Assembly: GCF_016401385.1 (NCBI RefSeq)
Contig: NZ_JAEACF010000001.1
Coordinates: 1,054,001-1,118,000, forward strand
DNA: 64,000 nt
Direction of reading: 5' to 3'
Origin: Fictibacillus halophilus
GTDB lineage: Bacteria; Bacillota; Bacilli; Bacillales; Fictibacillaceae
Below the pieces are notes generated by a model. The model did not search any database and was not told where the DNA came from. It was given only the letters and a program-made list of their open reading frames with translations. The stretch's first letter is position 1; each line of letters starts with the position of its first letter. A program made the translations under genes and the position numbers. Positions 43,282 to 53,305 of this stretch are shown one piece after another.

Positions 43282-44271
43282 TTGGTTGATGTTTTGTCGC
43301 AAAACGAAATAGATGCTCTTCTCTCAGCGCTTTCCACAGGGGAGATGAATGCAGAAGAGCTAAAAAAAGAAGAGTCAGAAAATAAAATAAAAGTTTACGA
43401 TTTTAAAAGAGCACTTCGTTTTTCGAAAGAACAGATTCGTAGTTTAACAAGAATACATGAAAATTTTGCAAGACTATTGACTACTTATTTTTCGGCTCAA
43501 CTTAGAACGTACGTCCAAATCGGTGTAGCGTCAGTTGATCAGCTTCCGTATGAGGAATTCATTCGTTCTGTTCCAAAGATGACGCTTTTGAATGTGTTTG
43601 AGGCACATCCGTTTGAAGGGCGTATATTAATGGAAGTCAATCCGAATATCGCTTATGCCATGCTTGATAGAGTGATGGGCGGTAGCGGCGCTGGAATGAA
43701 TAAGATCGAGAGTTTAACTGAGATCGAGACAAGAATCATGAATCAATTATTTGAAAACACACTTGATAATTTTAAAGAAGCATGGACAAGTGTCATTGAA
43801 ATAGAACCATTTATGGTCGACTTGGAAGTGAATCCTCAATTTTTACAGATGGTTTCTCCGAATGAAACGGTAGTGGTGATCTCATTAAATACGATGATTG
43901 GCGATACGAGTGGAATGATCAACATTTGTCTTCCTCATGTGGTCTTAGAACCTATAATACCAAAGCTATCTGTACACCATTGGATGCAAAATAAAACAAA
44001 AAGAAATCTTGGAGAGTCCGAATTTATTGAAAAAAAGATAAAGAATACTTTTTTGCCTATTCAAGTTGAATTAGGTTCTTCAGATATGTCAATAGAAGAG
44101 TTTCTAAACTTATCAATTGGTGATTGTATAGAACTCGATCAACGGATTAATTTCCCACTTGTAATTAAAGTGGAAGATCATCCAAAGTTTTTTGGGCAAC
44201 CCGGAAAAATAAAGAAAAAGCTTGCCGTACAAATTATTGAAACCATTAAGGAGGATGAGCATCAATGGTAA
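43282..44271 (+). CDS. fliM: Flagellar motor switch protein FliM
   Basis: FliM is the C-ring protein that binds phospho-CheY. The 329-residue product begins VDVLSQNEIDALLSAL (the CheY-binding segment), then VYDFKRALRFSKEQIR, a CheC-like middle domain with VMGGSGAG and a C-terminal surface-presentation domain. The start is TTG at 43282 behind AGAGGTGAG; a GTG at 43273 lies inside that site. It overlaps fliY by 7 bases. Confidence 0.95.
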   Translation: MVDVLSQNEIDALLSALSTGEMNAEELKKEESENKIKVYDFKRALRFSKEQIRSLTRIHENFARLLTTYFSAQLRTYVQIGVASVDQLPYEEFIRSVPKMTLLNVFEAHPFEGRILMEVNPNIAYAMLDRVMGGSGAGMNKIESLTEIETRIMNQLFENTLDNFKEAWTSVIEIEPFMVDLEVNPQFLQMVSPNETVVVISLNTMIGDTSGMINICLPHVVLEPIIPKLSVHHWMQNKTKRNLGESEFIEKKIKNTFLPIQVELGSSDMSIEEFLNLSIGDCIELDQRINFPLVIKVEDHPKFFGQPGKIKKKLAVQIIETIKEDEHQW

Positions 44272-45401
44272 GTGGAGATATGCTATCACAAGACGAGATT
44301 GATACTTTGCTGAATGGTGGAAGTCCTTCCTCGTCCGGAATGACCGAAAATGAGGAATACCTTTCATCAATTGAACAAGATGCTTTAGGAGAGATTGGTA
44401 ATATTTCCTTTGGCAGTGCTGCAACTGCGCTTTCTACTCTATTAAATCAAAAGGTAGAAATTACGACGCCTACTGTAACAGTCGTTAAAAGAACAGATTT
44501 AAAAGATGAATTTCCTATTCCGCATGTTGCGGTCCAAGTTACATACACAGAAGGCATTGAAGGGGCTAACTTGTTAGTGATCCGCAAGACAGATGCACAG
44601 ATTATTGCAGATTTGATGCTTGGCGGTGAAGGCACAAATCCTTCTCCTGATTTTGGAGAATTGCAACTAAGTGCTGTTGGTGAAGCAATGAATCAGATGA
44701 TGGGATCAGCTTCTACTTCGATGTCTACGATCTTTAATAAAAAAGTAGATATCTCTCCACCTAAAATTGATTTTTTGGATATGGAATCAAACACGAGTTT
44801 GATTCCTGACGAAGAGATTTTAGTAAAAGTTTCATTCCGACTTAAAGTGGGTGAACTGATAGATTCGAATATCATGCAGCTCATTGACGCTGAATTCTCA
44901 AAGGACCTTGTACATAAGTTGATGAATCCTGAACCAGTTGTTGAAAAAGAACCAGTAGCAGATCATGTACCACATGAAGAAGTTGCTCAACCAACTGCAC
45001 CGGTAGATCAATATCAAGAGCGTCCTATTAGTGAGCCAAGAAATGATCATCAGCCTGCTTATCAACCGCAGATGAGAGACGTTTCCATCCAGCCGGCAAG
45101 CTTTTCAGACTTTGGAGATTATGAGACGAACCAAAGAGATACGAAGAATTTAGACATGCTGTTAGACATTCCACTGCAAGTAACAGTTGAACTAGGAAGA
45201 ACGAAAAAAACGATTAAAGATATTTTGGAAATGTCTCAAGGTTCGATCGTAGAGCTCGATAAACTAGCTGGTGAACCAGTTGATATCTTTGTGAATCAAA
45301 AGATGATCGCAAAAGGCGAGGTTGTTGTTATCGATGAGAACTTCGGAGTTCGTGTAACTGAAATTTTAAGCCAGCGTGATCGTTTAGAAAAATTGAAATA
45401 A
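44265..45401 (+). CDS. fliY: Flagellar motor switch phosphatase FliY
   Basis: FliY replaces FliN in Bacillus and dephosphorylates CheY-P. The 378-residue product begins with a CheY-P-binding-like MLSQDEIDTLLNGG and has two CheC-type active-site segments (LGEIGNISFGSAATAL and VGEAMNQMMGSAST). A proline-rich linker (about 220-275) is followed by a FliN domain (LDIPLQVTVELGRTKKTIKDIL). AAGGAGGATG precedes the ATG. Confidence 0.95.
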   Translation: MVSGDMLSQDEIDTLLNGGSPSSSGMTENEEYLSSIEQDALGEIGNISFGSAATALSTLLNQKVEITTPTVTVVKRTDLKDEFPIPHVAVQVTYTEGIEGANLLVIRKTDAQIIADLMLGGEGTNPSPDFGELQLSAVGEAMNQMMGSASTSMSTIFNKKVDISPPKIDFLDMESNTSLIPDEEILVKVSFRLKVGELIDSNIMQLIDAEFSKDLVHKLMNPEPVVEKEPVADHVPHEEVAQPTAPVDQYQERPISEPRNDHQPAYQPQMRDVSIQPASFSDFGDYETNQRDTKNLDMLLDIPLQVTVELGRTKKTIKDILEMSQGSIVELDKLAGEPVDIFVNQKMIAKGEVVVIDENFGVRVTEILSQRDRLEKLK

Positions 45402-45419
45402 TTATCGGAGGTAAGTGAA

Positions 45420-45782
45420 ATGGGAGAACGTATTTTAGTTGTTGATGATGCAGCGTTTATGAGAATGATGATCAAGGATATTTTAGTTAAGAATGGATTT
45501 GATGTTGTAGGTGAAGCGGCAGATGGTGCACAAGCGATTGAGAAATTCCAAGAATTAAAACCAGACTTAGTTACGATGGATATCACGATGCCTGAGATGG
45601 ACGGTATATCCGCTTTAAAAGAGATCAAGAAAACAAACCCTGATGCAAAAATTATCATGTGTTCAGCAATGGGTCAGCAAGCAATGGTAATCGATGCGAT
45701 TCAAGCTGGGGCAAAAGATTTTATCGTTAAGCCGTTTGCAGCTGACCGTGTAATCGAAGCGATCAAGAAGACTTTAGGATAA
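45420..45782 (+). CDS. cheY: Chemotaxis response regulator CheY
   Basis: Phosphorylated CheY controls rotation direction by binding FliM/FliY. This is a single receiver domain of 120 residues with Asp9-Asp10, the phosphorylated Asp54 (LVTMDITMPEMDG), a Ser near residue 82 and Lys104 region (FIVKPF). The ATG follows CGGAGGTAAG. Confidence 0.96.
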   Translation: MGERILVVDDAAFMRMMIKDILVKNGFDVVGEAADGAQAIEKFQELKPDLVTMDITMPEMDGISALKEIKKTNPDAKIIMCSAMGQQAMVIDAIQAGAKDFIVKPFAADRVIEAIKKTLG

Positions 45783-45789
45783 GCGTTTC

Positions 45790-46452
45790 ATGTATCGATG
45801 GTTAATTAGTTTTTTTGCAGCAGTTTGTCTTGCGCTTGTACCATTAAGTGTACAAGCGGAAGGCAGCGGTTCAGGGAAAAGTGTTTATGACACTATAAAT
45901 AGTTCGGATCAAAAGGGCGAGAAGGAAAAATCACCAGCAGATAGTAGCCCTGTCGATTCTAAGAGCGAAAGCACATTTATGATGCTCGTCAAGCTCGTGT
46001 TTATGCTTGGTATCGTTCTAGCGATCTTGTTCTTTGTCTTACGATTTATTCAAAGAAAATCTGTCAGTTTTCAAGACGGGAAAAACCTTCAGTCTCTAGG
46101 AGGGATTGGAATTGGACAGAACCGTTCTGTACAACTGATCAAAACGGGTAATTCTGTCTTGGTAGTAGGTGTCGGTGATTCGGTAACACTTCTAAAAGAG
46201 ATTACAGATGAAGTTGAAGTTCAGATGATACTCGATCAGCGTCCGTCTCAAAATGTTTCAAGTTTGACTGACCAATTGAAAGTAAAGTGGATGAAAAGTA
46301 GAAACGAAGAGTCGAGTAAGAACTCAAACCAAACGGGAACAAAGGATCAGACTAAAACATTTAAGAATATGCTTCAATCTATCGTCCAAGATAAGAAGAA
46401 TCAGCAAAAAGAACTTCAGAGAGTGCTAGAGAAAGGGAAACATCATGAATGA
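45790..46452 (+). CDS. fliO: Flagellar biosynthetic protein FliO (FliZ)
   Basis: FliO helps assemble the FliP export pore. The 220-residue product has an N-terminal signal peptide (about 1-23, ending VQA), a polar stretch, a membrane segment at about 62-84 (VKLVFMLGIVLAILFFVL) and a soluble domain (GGIGIGQNRSVQLIKTGNSV). Its end overlaps fliP by 8 bases. In B. subtilis it is named FliO or FliZ. Confidence 0.9.
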   Translation: MYRWLISFFAAVCLALVPLSVQAEGSGSGKSVYDTINSSDQKGEKEKSPADSSPVDSKSESTFMMLVKLVFMLGIVLAILFFVLRFIQRKSVSFQDGKNLQSLGGIGIGQNRSVQLIKTGNSVLVVGVGDSVTLLKEITDEVEVQMILDQRPSQNVSSLTDQLKVKWMKSRNEESSKNSNQTGTKDQTKTFKNMLQSIVQDKKNQQKELQRVLEKGKHHE

Positions 46453-47125
46453 ATTTATTCCTGGATTAGACTTGGATTTTATTAATAATAGCGATCCAGC
46501 GAACATGGAAACTACGATTCAGCTGTTGCTGCTCTTAACAGTCCTTTCGCTTGCTCCAAGTATCTTAATTCTTATGACTTGTTTTACGAGGATCATTATT
46601 GTCTTATCCTTCGTCAGAACTTCACTGGCAACGCAGCAGATGCCACCTAACCAAGTTCTGATTGGGATTGCATTATTCTTAACTTTCTTTATCATGGCGC
46701 CAGTGATGCATGAAGTTAACAAAGAGGCTGTTCAGCCGTTAGTAAAAGGTGAGATCTCTCAGGAAGAAGCGTTTGACAAAGGAAGTCTTCCCATTAAAGA
46801 GTTTATGGCAAAGCATACTCGACAAAAGGATCTTATGCTGTTTATGGAATATTCAGGTGCAAAGAAGCCAGAAAGTATTAAAAATATCCCTTTAACGACA
46901 CTTGTTCCAGCTTTTGCTATAAGTGAACTAAAAACAGCCTTTCAGATTGGATTCATGATTTTTGTACCATTCTTGATCATTGATATGGTCGTCGCGTCTA
47001 TTTTAATGGCTATGGGGATGATGATGCTGCCGCCCGTTATGATATCACTGCCATTTAAGATCTTGTTATTCGTACTGGTTGATGGCTGGTACCTCATCGT
47101 TAAATCATTGCTATTAAGCTATTAG
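46445..47125 (+). CDS. fliP: Flagellar export gate protein FliP
   Basis: FliP is the main subunit of the export pore. The 226-residue product has about four membrane segments and the conserved MTCFTRIIIVLSFVRTSL and TQQMPPNQVLIGIALFLT. The ATG overlaps fliO behind AAAGGGAAAC. It has no long cleavable leader; residues 1-20 are acidic. Confidence 0.96.
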   Translation: MNEFIPGLDLDFINNSDPANMETTIQLLLLLTVLSLAPSILILMTCFTRIIIVLSFVRTSLATQQMPPNQVLIGIALFLTFFIMAPVMHEVNKEAVQPLVKGEISQEEAFDKGSLPIKEFMAKHTRQKDLMLFMEYSGAKKPESIKNIPLTTLVPAFAISELKTAFQIGFMIFVPFLIIDMVVASILMAMGMMMLPPVMISLPFKILLFVLVDGWYLIVKSLLLSY

Positions 47126-47138
47126 GACAGGTGGAAAC

Positions 47139-47408
47139 ATGGATTCTCAATTTGTAATTTCTTTAGCAGAAAAAGGGGTATACATGACCTTGCTTTTGTG
47201 TGGTCCGCTTATGCTTTTAGCCCTGATTGTAGGTTTGATCGTCAGTATTTTTCAAGCAACAACTCAGATTCAGGAACAAACACTCGCTTTTATACCAAAG
47301 ATTGTTGCTGTGTTAGTAGGACTTGTGTTTTTCGGACCTTGGATGCTTTCACAAATATTAGGTTTCACATCAAATATCTTTCAAAATTTACACACTTATA
47401 TAGGATGA
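47139..47408 (+). CDS. fliQ: Flagellar export gate protein FliQ
   Basis: This 89-residue gate subunit has two membrane hairpin segments (about 16-38 and 54-75) and the conserved IVSIFQATTQIQEQTLAFIP motif. It sits between fliP and fliR as in all flagellated Bacilli. Confidence 0.95.
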   Translation: MDSQFVISLAEKGVYMTLLLCGPLMLLALIVGLIVSIFQATTQIQEQTLAFIPKIVAVLVGLVFFGPWMLSQILGFTSNIFQNLHTYIG

Positions 47409-47412
47409 TGAA

Positions 47413-48186
47413 ATGGTAGATTTAGTTGCATTCCCTGCTTTTTTATTAATCCTAACTAGAGTATCGGCATTTTACTTAACAATTCCTGTGTTTTCCAATA
47501 AAAATTTACCTGTCATGCATAAAATCGGATTATCATTATTTTTATCTTGGATCATGTTGTACGCGATTGACCCAAAACCAATTCCGTTAGATGCTACCTT
47601 TTTTCTATTAATTATTAAGGAAGCGATGGTAGGACTATCCATCGGATTTATTGCAGCGATTGTTTTCTACGCTATTCAAGTAGCTGGGGGATTTATTGAT
47701 CTACAGATGGGTTTTGCGATTGCAAACGTGTTTGATCCGCAAACCGGCATTCAGACTCCATTGATGGGTAGATATCTGTATACGTTTGCGATTCTGTTCT
47801 TGTTAGCAACAGATGCGCATCACATGTTACTTGATGGAATCTTTTATAGCTATCAATTTTTACCCATTGATTCAGCGATTTCTAATTTTGGAGATGGCGG
47901 GATTACGAGATTTGTACTAAGTGTGTTCTCAGGTATGTTCTTAGTTGCTCTGCAGATGGCGATTCCTATCGTTGGTACGTTGTTTCTAGCCGATCTAGCA
48001 CTTGGAATCGTAGCAAGAACCGTACCACAGATGAACATTTTTGTTATCGGTCTGCCGGTTAAGATTTTAATTGCACTTGTATTGTTTTTAGTAGTAATGC
48101 CCGCGTTCTTTGTATCTGTTCAGATGCTGGTCGGACAGATGCGTGACAGCATGATTAACTTAATGGAATTGTTAGGGGCGGCATAA
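47413..48186 (+). CDS. fliR: Flagellar export gate protein FliR
   Basis: FliR completes the FliPQR pore. The 257-residue protein has about six membrane segments, the conserved VAGGFIDLQMGFAIANVFDP and VPQMNIFVIGLPVKI. The ATG lies 4 bases after fliQ, preceded by AGGATGATG. Confidence 0.95.
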   Translation: MVDLVAFPAFLLILTRVSAFYLTIPVFSNKNLPVMHKIGLSLFLSWIMLYAIDPKPIPLDATFFLLIIKEAMVGLSIGFIAAIVFYAIQVAGGFIDLQMGFAIANVFDPQTGIQTPLMGRYLYTFAILFLLATDAHHMLLDGIFYSYQFLPIDSAISNFGDGGITRFVLSVFSGMFLVALQMAIPIVGTLFLADLALGIVARTVPQMNIFVIGLPVKILIALVLFLVVMPAFFVSVQMLVGQMRDSMINLMELLGAA

Positions 48187-48190
48187 TTTG

Positions 48191-49270
48191 ATGAGATATC
48201 CAATTACTTTACAATACTTTTCAGGAGAAAAAACAGAAAAAGCAACACCGAAAAAAAGACAGGAGAGCAGAAAAAAAGGTCAGGTAGCCAAAAGTGCTGA
48301 CATCAATGCTGCACTTGTGCTGTTTGCATCTGTTATGTTTCTTTCCTTCATGGGGAGCTGGATGGGTCAAAGATTGCTTCATCTCTTCGCCTATAGTTTA
48401 GATAAGAAACTTCTTTATAACGTGACGGAATCTAGTATTCCTAAGCTGTTTTGGGAACTTTCGCTTGAAGTTGCAATAATCATAGCTCCCGTAATGATCG
48501 CCGCTATGATCGCTGGTGTCTTAGGGAACTATTTGCAGGTAGGATTTTTATTATCAACAGAAGCGATTCAAATGAAACTTGAACGGATCAATCCTTTATC
48601 CGGATTTAAGAGAATCTACTCGGTACGTGCTCTAGTAGAACTATCAAAATCAATGCTTAAGATTCTACTTATCGGTGGTGTGACTTTTTTTATTCTTTGG
48701 AGTGAACGCGATATCTATTTAAGAATGAGCTTAGTGAGCATTGAATCGTCTCTTCCTGTCTTTGGAGGACTTGCGGTCAAAATGGGTTTTGCAGCTTCAC
48801 TCGTTTTACTTTTTCTTGCGTTTCTTGACTATATGTACCAAAAATACGATTTTGAAAAAAATATTAGGATGTCTAAACAAGATATTAAAGACGAATACAA
48901 AAAATCTGAAGGTGATCCTAAGATTAAAGGGAAGATCAAGGAAAAACAAAGACAGATGGCTATGAGGCGAATGATGCAAGAAGTGCCTAAAGCGGATGTT
49001 ATCATCACAAACCCTACACATTATGCGATCTGCTTAAAGTATGACGATAACAGCATGGATGCTCCAGTTGTTGTGGCAAAGGGAGTGGATCTTATCGCTC
49101 AACGCATCAAAGAGATCGCAAAAGAGCATAACGTAGCGGTTGTAGAAAACAAGCCTCTAGCAAGAACACTGTACGCCCGCGTTGAGATCGGGCATGTGAT
49201 TCCTGAAGATCTTTTTAAAGCAGTAGCTGAAATTTTAGCCTTTGTATACCGTGTAAAGAACAAAGCGTAA
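48191..49270 (+). CDS. flhB: Flagellar export apparatus protein FlhB
   Basis: FlhB controls substrate switching from rod/hook to filament. The 359-residue protein has an N-terminal basic region (EKTEKATPKKRQESRKKGQV), four membrane segments and a C-terminal cytoplasmic domain with the autocleavage site NPTH at 274-277. TTG (48188) and ATG (48191) starts are adjacent, and the ATG is chosen. The stand-alone homologue at 20879 matches its C-terminal domain. Confidence 0.96.
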   Translation: MRYPITLQYFSGEKTEKATPKKRQESRKKGQVAKSADINAALVLFASVMFLSFMGSWMGQRLLHLFAYSLDKKLLYNVTESSIPKLFWELSLEVAIIIAPVMIAAMIAGVLGNYLQVGFLLSTEAIQMKLERINPLSGFKRIYSVRALVELSKSMLKILLIGGVTFFILWSERDIYLRMSLVSIESSLPVFGGLAVKMGFAASLVLLFLAFLDYMYQKYDFEKNIRMSKQDIKDEYKKSEGDPKIKGKIKEKQRQMAMRRMMQEVPKADVIITNPTHYAICLKYDDNSMDAPVVVAKGVDLIAQRIKEIAKEHNVAVVENKPLARTLYARVEIGHVIPEDLFKAVAEILAFVYRVKNKA

Positions 49271-49293
49271 GGAATGAATAGGAGAGTTAACAG

Positions 49294-51327
49294 ATGAAAG
49301 CTAGAGACATGAGTGTTTTAGCGGGCGTTATTCTTATTATCGCCATGCTCGTCATACCAATGCCAACGTTTATGTTGGACTTCTTAATCATAACGAATAT
49401 ATCTCTGGCACTTTTAATCATATTAATTGCCATGAACACAACACAGCCTCTCCAATTTTCTATATTTCCGTCATTGTTATTGTTAGTGACGCTTTTTAGA
49501 CTAGGGCTAAACGTTTCGACAACGAGGAGCATCCTTTCAACAGGAGATGCAGGAAACGTTGTGCATACTTTCGGTGAATTTGTTGTTGGTGGAAATATAC
49601 TTGTTGGTATCGTCGTATTTTTTATTCTTATTATCATTCAATTTATCGTAATTACAAAAGGATCTGAACGTGTGTCAGAAGTAGCTGCAAGATTTACACT
49701 CGATGCGATGCCTGGTAAGCAGATGAGCATTGATGCAGACTTAAACGCTGGTATGATTTCAGATCGGGAAGCGAAAGAAAGACGTGAAACGATCGAACGC
49801 GAAGCAGATTTTTACGGAGCGATGGACGGAGCGAGTAAGTTTGTTAAAGGTGATGCTATTGCTGGTATTATCATCGTCTTGATCAATATGTTGTTCGGAA
49901 TCATCATCGGGATGCTTCAGATGGGCCTTAGCTTTGGTGAGAGTGCAGAATTGTTTACAAGAATGACCGTTGGTGATGGATTAGTATCGCAGATTCCAGC
50001 GCTGATCATTTCTACAGCGACAGGAATTATTGTGACACGTGCGGCATCAGAAGGAAACTTAGGGTTTGATATTAGCAAACAATTGCTTGCTTATCCGACC
50101 ATGCTTTTTGTTGCCGGAGGAACGATCATCATGCTTGGATTATTCACTCCGATCAATGACTTTTTTACGCTTATGGTAGGAGGAATATTAGTGATCGGCG
50201 GTTATCTTCTATTAAAAGCTGAGCGTGAGCAAAAAGAAAAAGAAGAAGTGGTGGAAGAAGATATTCAAACCGAACAGCTTAAAAGCCCTGAATCTGTCGT
50301 GAACCTTCTGCAGATCGATCCGATCGAATTTGAATTTGGCTACAGCCTTATTCCATTAGCAGACACTTCGCAAGGTGGTGACCTGTTAGACAGGATCGTT
50401 ATGATCAGAAGACAGCTTGCTTTAGAACTTGGAATGATCGTACCGGTAGTAAGGATAAGAGACAACATCCAGCTTCAGCCGAATGAATACAGAATCAAAA
50501 TTAAAGGCAGTCAAGTCGCAAAAGGTGAGTTGCTGCTGGATCATTATTTAGCGATGAGTCCAGGTATCGATAATGAAGAGGTACAAGGTATTGATACGAT
50601 GGAACCGGCATTCGGTCTTCCAGCCATCTGGATCGGTGAAGAGATGAAAGAGCGAGCTGAATACTCAGGATACACAGTTGTAGATCCGCCATCAGTAGTC
50701 TCGACTCATTTAACAGAAGTGATCAAAAAACATGCACACGAATTGATTGGCAGACAAGAAACGAAACAACTTGTGGATCACTTAAAAGAATCGTATCCTG
50801 CCATTGTAGAAGAAGTAACCCCGGATGCACTAACGATCGGAGAAGTACAAAAGGTGTTATCTAAACTTTTACGAGAGCGAATCTCGATACGAAACTTAGC
50901 AGTAATCTTTGAAACATTAGCAGATTTTGCAAAAATGACTAAAGACACAGATCTATTAACAGAGTATGTAAGACAAGGCTTATCTAGACAGATCTCAAAA
51001 AGCTATACGAATGAAAATGAACCGCTGCATGTTATCACGCTTGGCGGTTCGGTGGAAAAGAAGATAGCTGATGCTGTTCAGCAAACCGAACATGGCAATT
51101 ATCTGTCACTAGATCCTCAAGATTCTCAAGTGATCTTTGATAGCATTACAACTGAACTTGAATCTGGACAAAGTTTTGATCAATCTGTTGTCCTCTTATG
51201 TTCACCAGCTGTAAGAATGTACGTAAGGCAACTGATTGAGCGTTATCTTCCGGATGTTGCGGTTTTATCATATAACGAATTGGAACCTGAGCTTGAAGTG
51301 AAAAGTGTAGGGGTGGTGAACATCTGA
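49294..51327 (+). CDS. flhA: Flagellar export apparatus protein FlhA
   Basis: FlhA is the large export gate component that receives chaperone-substrate complexes. The 677-residue product has about eight N-terminal membrane segments and the FHIPEP-type signature region (LFRLGLNVSTTRSIL, DAMPGKQMSIDADLNAG), then a large cytoplasmic domain from about 320. It overlaps flhF by one base. Confidence 0.97.
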   Translation: MKARDMSVLAGVILIIAMLVIPMPTFMLDFLIITNISLALLIILIAMNTTQPLQFSIFPSLLLLVTLFRLGLNVSTTRSILSTGDAGNVVHTFGEFVVGGNILVGIVVFFILIIIQFIVITKGSERVSEVAARFTLDAMPGKQMSIDADLNAGMISDREAKERRETIEREADFYGAMDGASKFVKGDAIAGIIIVLINMLFGIIIGMLQMGLSFGESAELFTRMTVGDGLVSQIPALIISTATGIIVTRAASEGNLGFDISKQLLAYPTMLFVAGGTIIMLGLFTPINDFFTLMVGGILVIGGYLLLKAEREQKEKEEVVEEDIQTEQLKSPESVVNLLQIDPIEFEFGYSLIPLADTSQGGDLLDRIVMIRRQLALELGMIVPVVRIRDNIQLQPNEYRIKIKGSQVAKGELLLDHYLAMSPGIDNEEVQGIDTMEPAFGLPAIWIGEEMKERAEYSGYTVVDPPSVVSTHLTEVIKKHAHELIGRQETKQLVDHLKESYPAIVEEVTPDALTIGEVQKVLSKLLRERISIRNLAVIFETLADFAKMTKDTDLLTEYVRQGLSRQISKSYTNENEPLHVITLGGSVEKKIADAVQQTEHGNYLSLDPQDSQVIFDSITTELESGQSFDQSVVLLCSPAVRMYVRQLIERYLPDVAVLSYNELEPELEVKSVGVVNI

Positions 51328-52448
51328 TGAAAGTGAAGAAGTATACAGCACATAACTTGCCAGAAGCTATGAAATTAGTAAGAGCCGATCTTGGCAGTGG
51401 TGCAGTCATTTTAAATACGAGAGAGATTCAAGTTGGAGGTTTTTTCGGATTCTTTACTAAGAAGAACGTTGAAATTTTCGCTGGATTAGATCAAGACGTA
51501 GATTATCACCAAACAAAGCATCATAACAAGAATATTGTGAAAGAACAGCAACCTGTGTTTCAAGATGAGGAACTGACGAAGGAAATTCGTCAACTAAAGA
51601 AGATGGTTCACACTTTGACCGTGCAATCAAAATCTTCAGATGATAGAGCACCATTTGTTAAAGAATGGGAAACTTTTCTTTTAAATCAAGAAGTAGATGT
51701 AAAAATAATGGAAGAACTTATTCCTGCTTTATCAAATAAATACGAAAGTCTCGATGAAATGGAGCGAGACAATTATGACTGGAATACGTGGATCGGCCAT
51801 TATTTAAGTGCAAGAATGGCAAAAAGTGAGTTTGGTGGCTTTCATTATGAATCGAAATTTTTAAACTTGATCGGACCTACGGGTGTTGGTAAAACAACGA
51901 CGATAGCTAAGATTGGAGCAAAAGCGGTTTTAAAAGACGGAAAGAAAGTCGCGTTTATTACAACAGATACTTATCGGATCGCAGCTATCGACCAACTAAA
52001 AACGTACGCTGAAATATTAAACATTCCATGTGAAGTCGCTTATACGGCTGATGATTTTAAGAAAGCTAAAGAAAAGTTTATAGATTATGATCTAGTTCTC
52101 GTAGATTCGGCAGGCAGAAATTTCTTAAATCGTTTTTATATCGAAGAACTACAACGTATCATTCATTTTGATAAAGATATGAAAAACTATCTCGTCCTTT
52201 CTTTAACTTCAAAATATCTGGATATGGAGACCATCTATAGTCAGTTTAAGAGTTTACCGGTTCATAAGGTGATTTTTACGAAGAAAGATGAAACGAAGAC
52301 GTACGGTTCTTTATTAAACCTTGCAATCTTAAACAATGTACCAATCGGCTATGTTACGAATGGCCAGAACGTTCCTGATGATATGTTTGAGGCAGATGCG
52401 GATGAACTTGTTCAAACGCTATTAAAGGAAAAGTCACAGCATGCTTGA
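51327..52448 (+). CDS. flhF: Flagellar GTPase FlhF
   Basis: FlhF is an SRP-family GTPase that helps place flagella. The 373-residue product has a basic N-terminal domain, an N domain and a G domain with P loop GPTGVGKT at 183-190, TDTYRIAAIDQLKTYAE and a DSAGRN motif. It overlaps flhA by one base and flhG by 8, so the pair is coupled; FlhG stimulates FlhF GTPase activity. Confidence 0.96.
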   Translation: MKVKKYTAHNLPEAMKLVRADLGSGAVILNTREIQVGGFFGFFTKKNVEIFAGLDQDVDYHQTKHHNKNIVKEQQPVFQDEELTKEIRQLKKMVHTLTVQSKSSDDRAPFVKEWETFLLNQEVDVKIMEELIPALSNKYESLDEMERDNYDWNTWIGHYLSARMAKSEFGGFHYESKFLNLIGPTGVGKTTTIAKIGAKAVLKDGKKVAFITTDTYRIAAIDQLKTYAEILNIPCEVAYTADDFKKAKEKFIDYDLVLVDSAGRNFLNRFYIEELQRIIHFDKDMKNYLVLSLTSKYLDMETIYSQFKSLPVHKVIFTKKDETKTYGSLLNLAILNNVPIGYVTNGQNVPDDMFEADADELVQTLLKEKSQHA

Positions 52449-53298
52449 TCAAGCGAGTAGTCTTCGAAAACAGTTGGTTTCTGCCTCGTCAAACAGTGCA
52501 AGAGTAATCTCTGTAGTCAGTGGTAAAGGCGGAGTTGGTAAAACAAATGTTACGGTGAATCTTGCCCTTTCTTTGGTTCAGATGAGAAAGCGCGTTTTAG
52601 TACTAGATCTTGATATAGGTATGGGAAATGTAGATTTAATCCTTGGCAGAAGATCTCCCAAGCATATGATGGATATGCTACAGAATCAATTATCTGTATG
52701 GGAGATCATTGAAGAGGGGAAAGACGGACTTCATACGATTGCTGGCGGGAGGAATTTCGGTTCTCTTACAAGCATTACGGATGATATGTTGGTACATTTC
52801 ATGAAACAACTAGAAGAACTAGAGAGATTTTATGATTATATTTTTTTAGACATGGGTGCAGGCGCGACACAAACAGCTTTAAAATTTGTGCTCTCAAGCC
52901 ACGAGGTATTGGTGATCGCAACTCCTGAGATCACCTCACTAACAGATGCCTATTCAATGATGAAATTCATTTATATGAAAGATAAGGACCTTCCCTTCTA
53001 CTTAGTCATCAACCGATATGAGAATGCAAGAGAAGGAAGAGAAACGGTTGATAAACTAAGTCATGTTTGTAAACAATTCTTACAAAAAGAACTGATCTGT
53101 TTAGGTAAAATACCGATGGACCAGAATGTATTACATGCTGTGAAGAAACAGATTCCCTTTTCTATTTATAAACCATCATCGATAGCATCCAGGGCTGTGT
53201 ATCAATTAGCGGAAACTTATGTGGGTGCGGTGAAACAGCATGAAGTGTCTTATAAGTCTTTCATCGGTAAGTTAAAGTCATTTTTTAGAGAAAGGTAG
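52441..53298 (+). CDS. flhG: MinD-like ATPase FlhG (YlxH)
   Basis: FlhG controls flagellar number and pattern with FlhF. The 285-residue MinD/ParA ATPase has the deviant Walker A GKGGVGKT at 28-35 and LDLDIGMGNVDLIL. The N-terminal stretch before residue 25 includes LDQASSLRKQL, resembling the FlhF-activating helix (DQAxxLR). It overlaps flhF by 8 bases. Confidence 0.95.
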   Translation: MLDQASSLRKQLVSASSNSARVISVVSGKGGVGKTNVTVNLALSLVQMRKRVLVLDLDIGMGNVDLILGRRSPKHMMDMLQNQLSVWEIIEEGKDGLHTIAGGRNFGSLTSITDDMLVHFMKQLEELERFYDYIFLDMGAGATQTALKFVLSSHEVLVIATPEITSLTDAYSMMKFIYMKDKDLPFYLVINRYENAREGRETVDKLSHVCKQFLQKELICLGKIPMDQNVLHAVKKQIPFSIYKPSSIASRAVYQLAETYVGAVKQHEVSYKSFIGKLKSFFRER

Positions 53299-53305
53299 AT
53301 GCTGC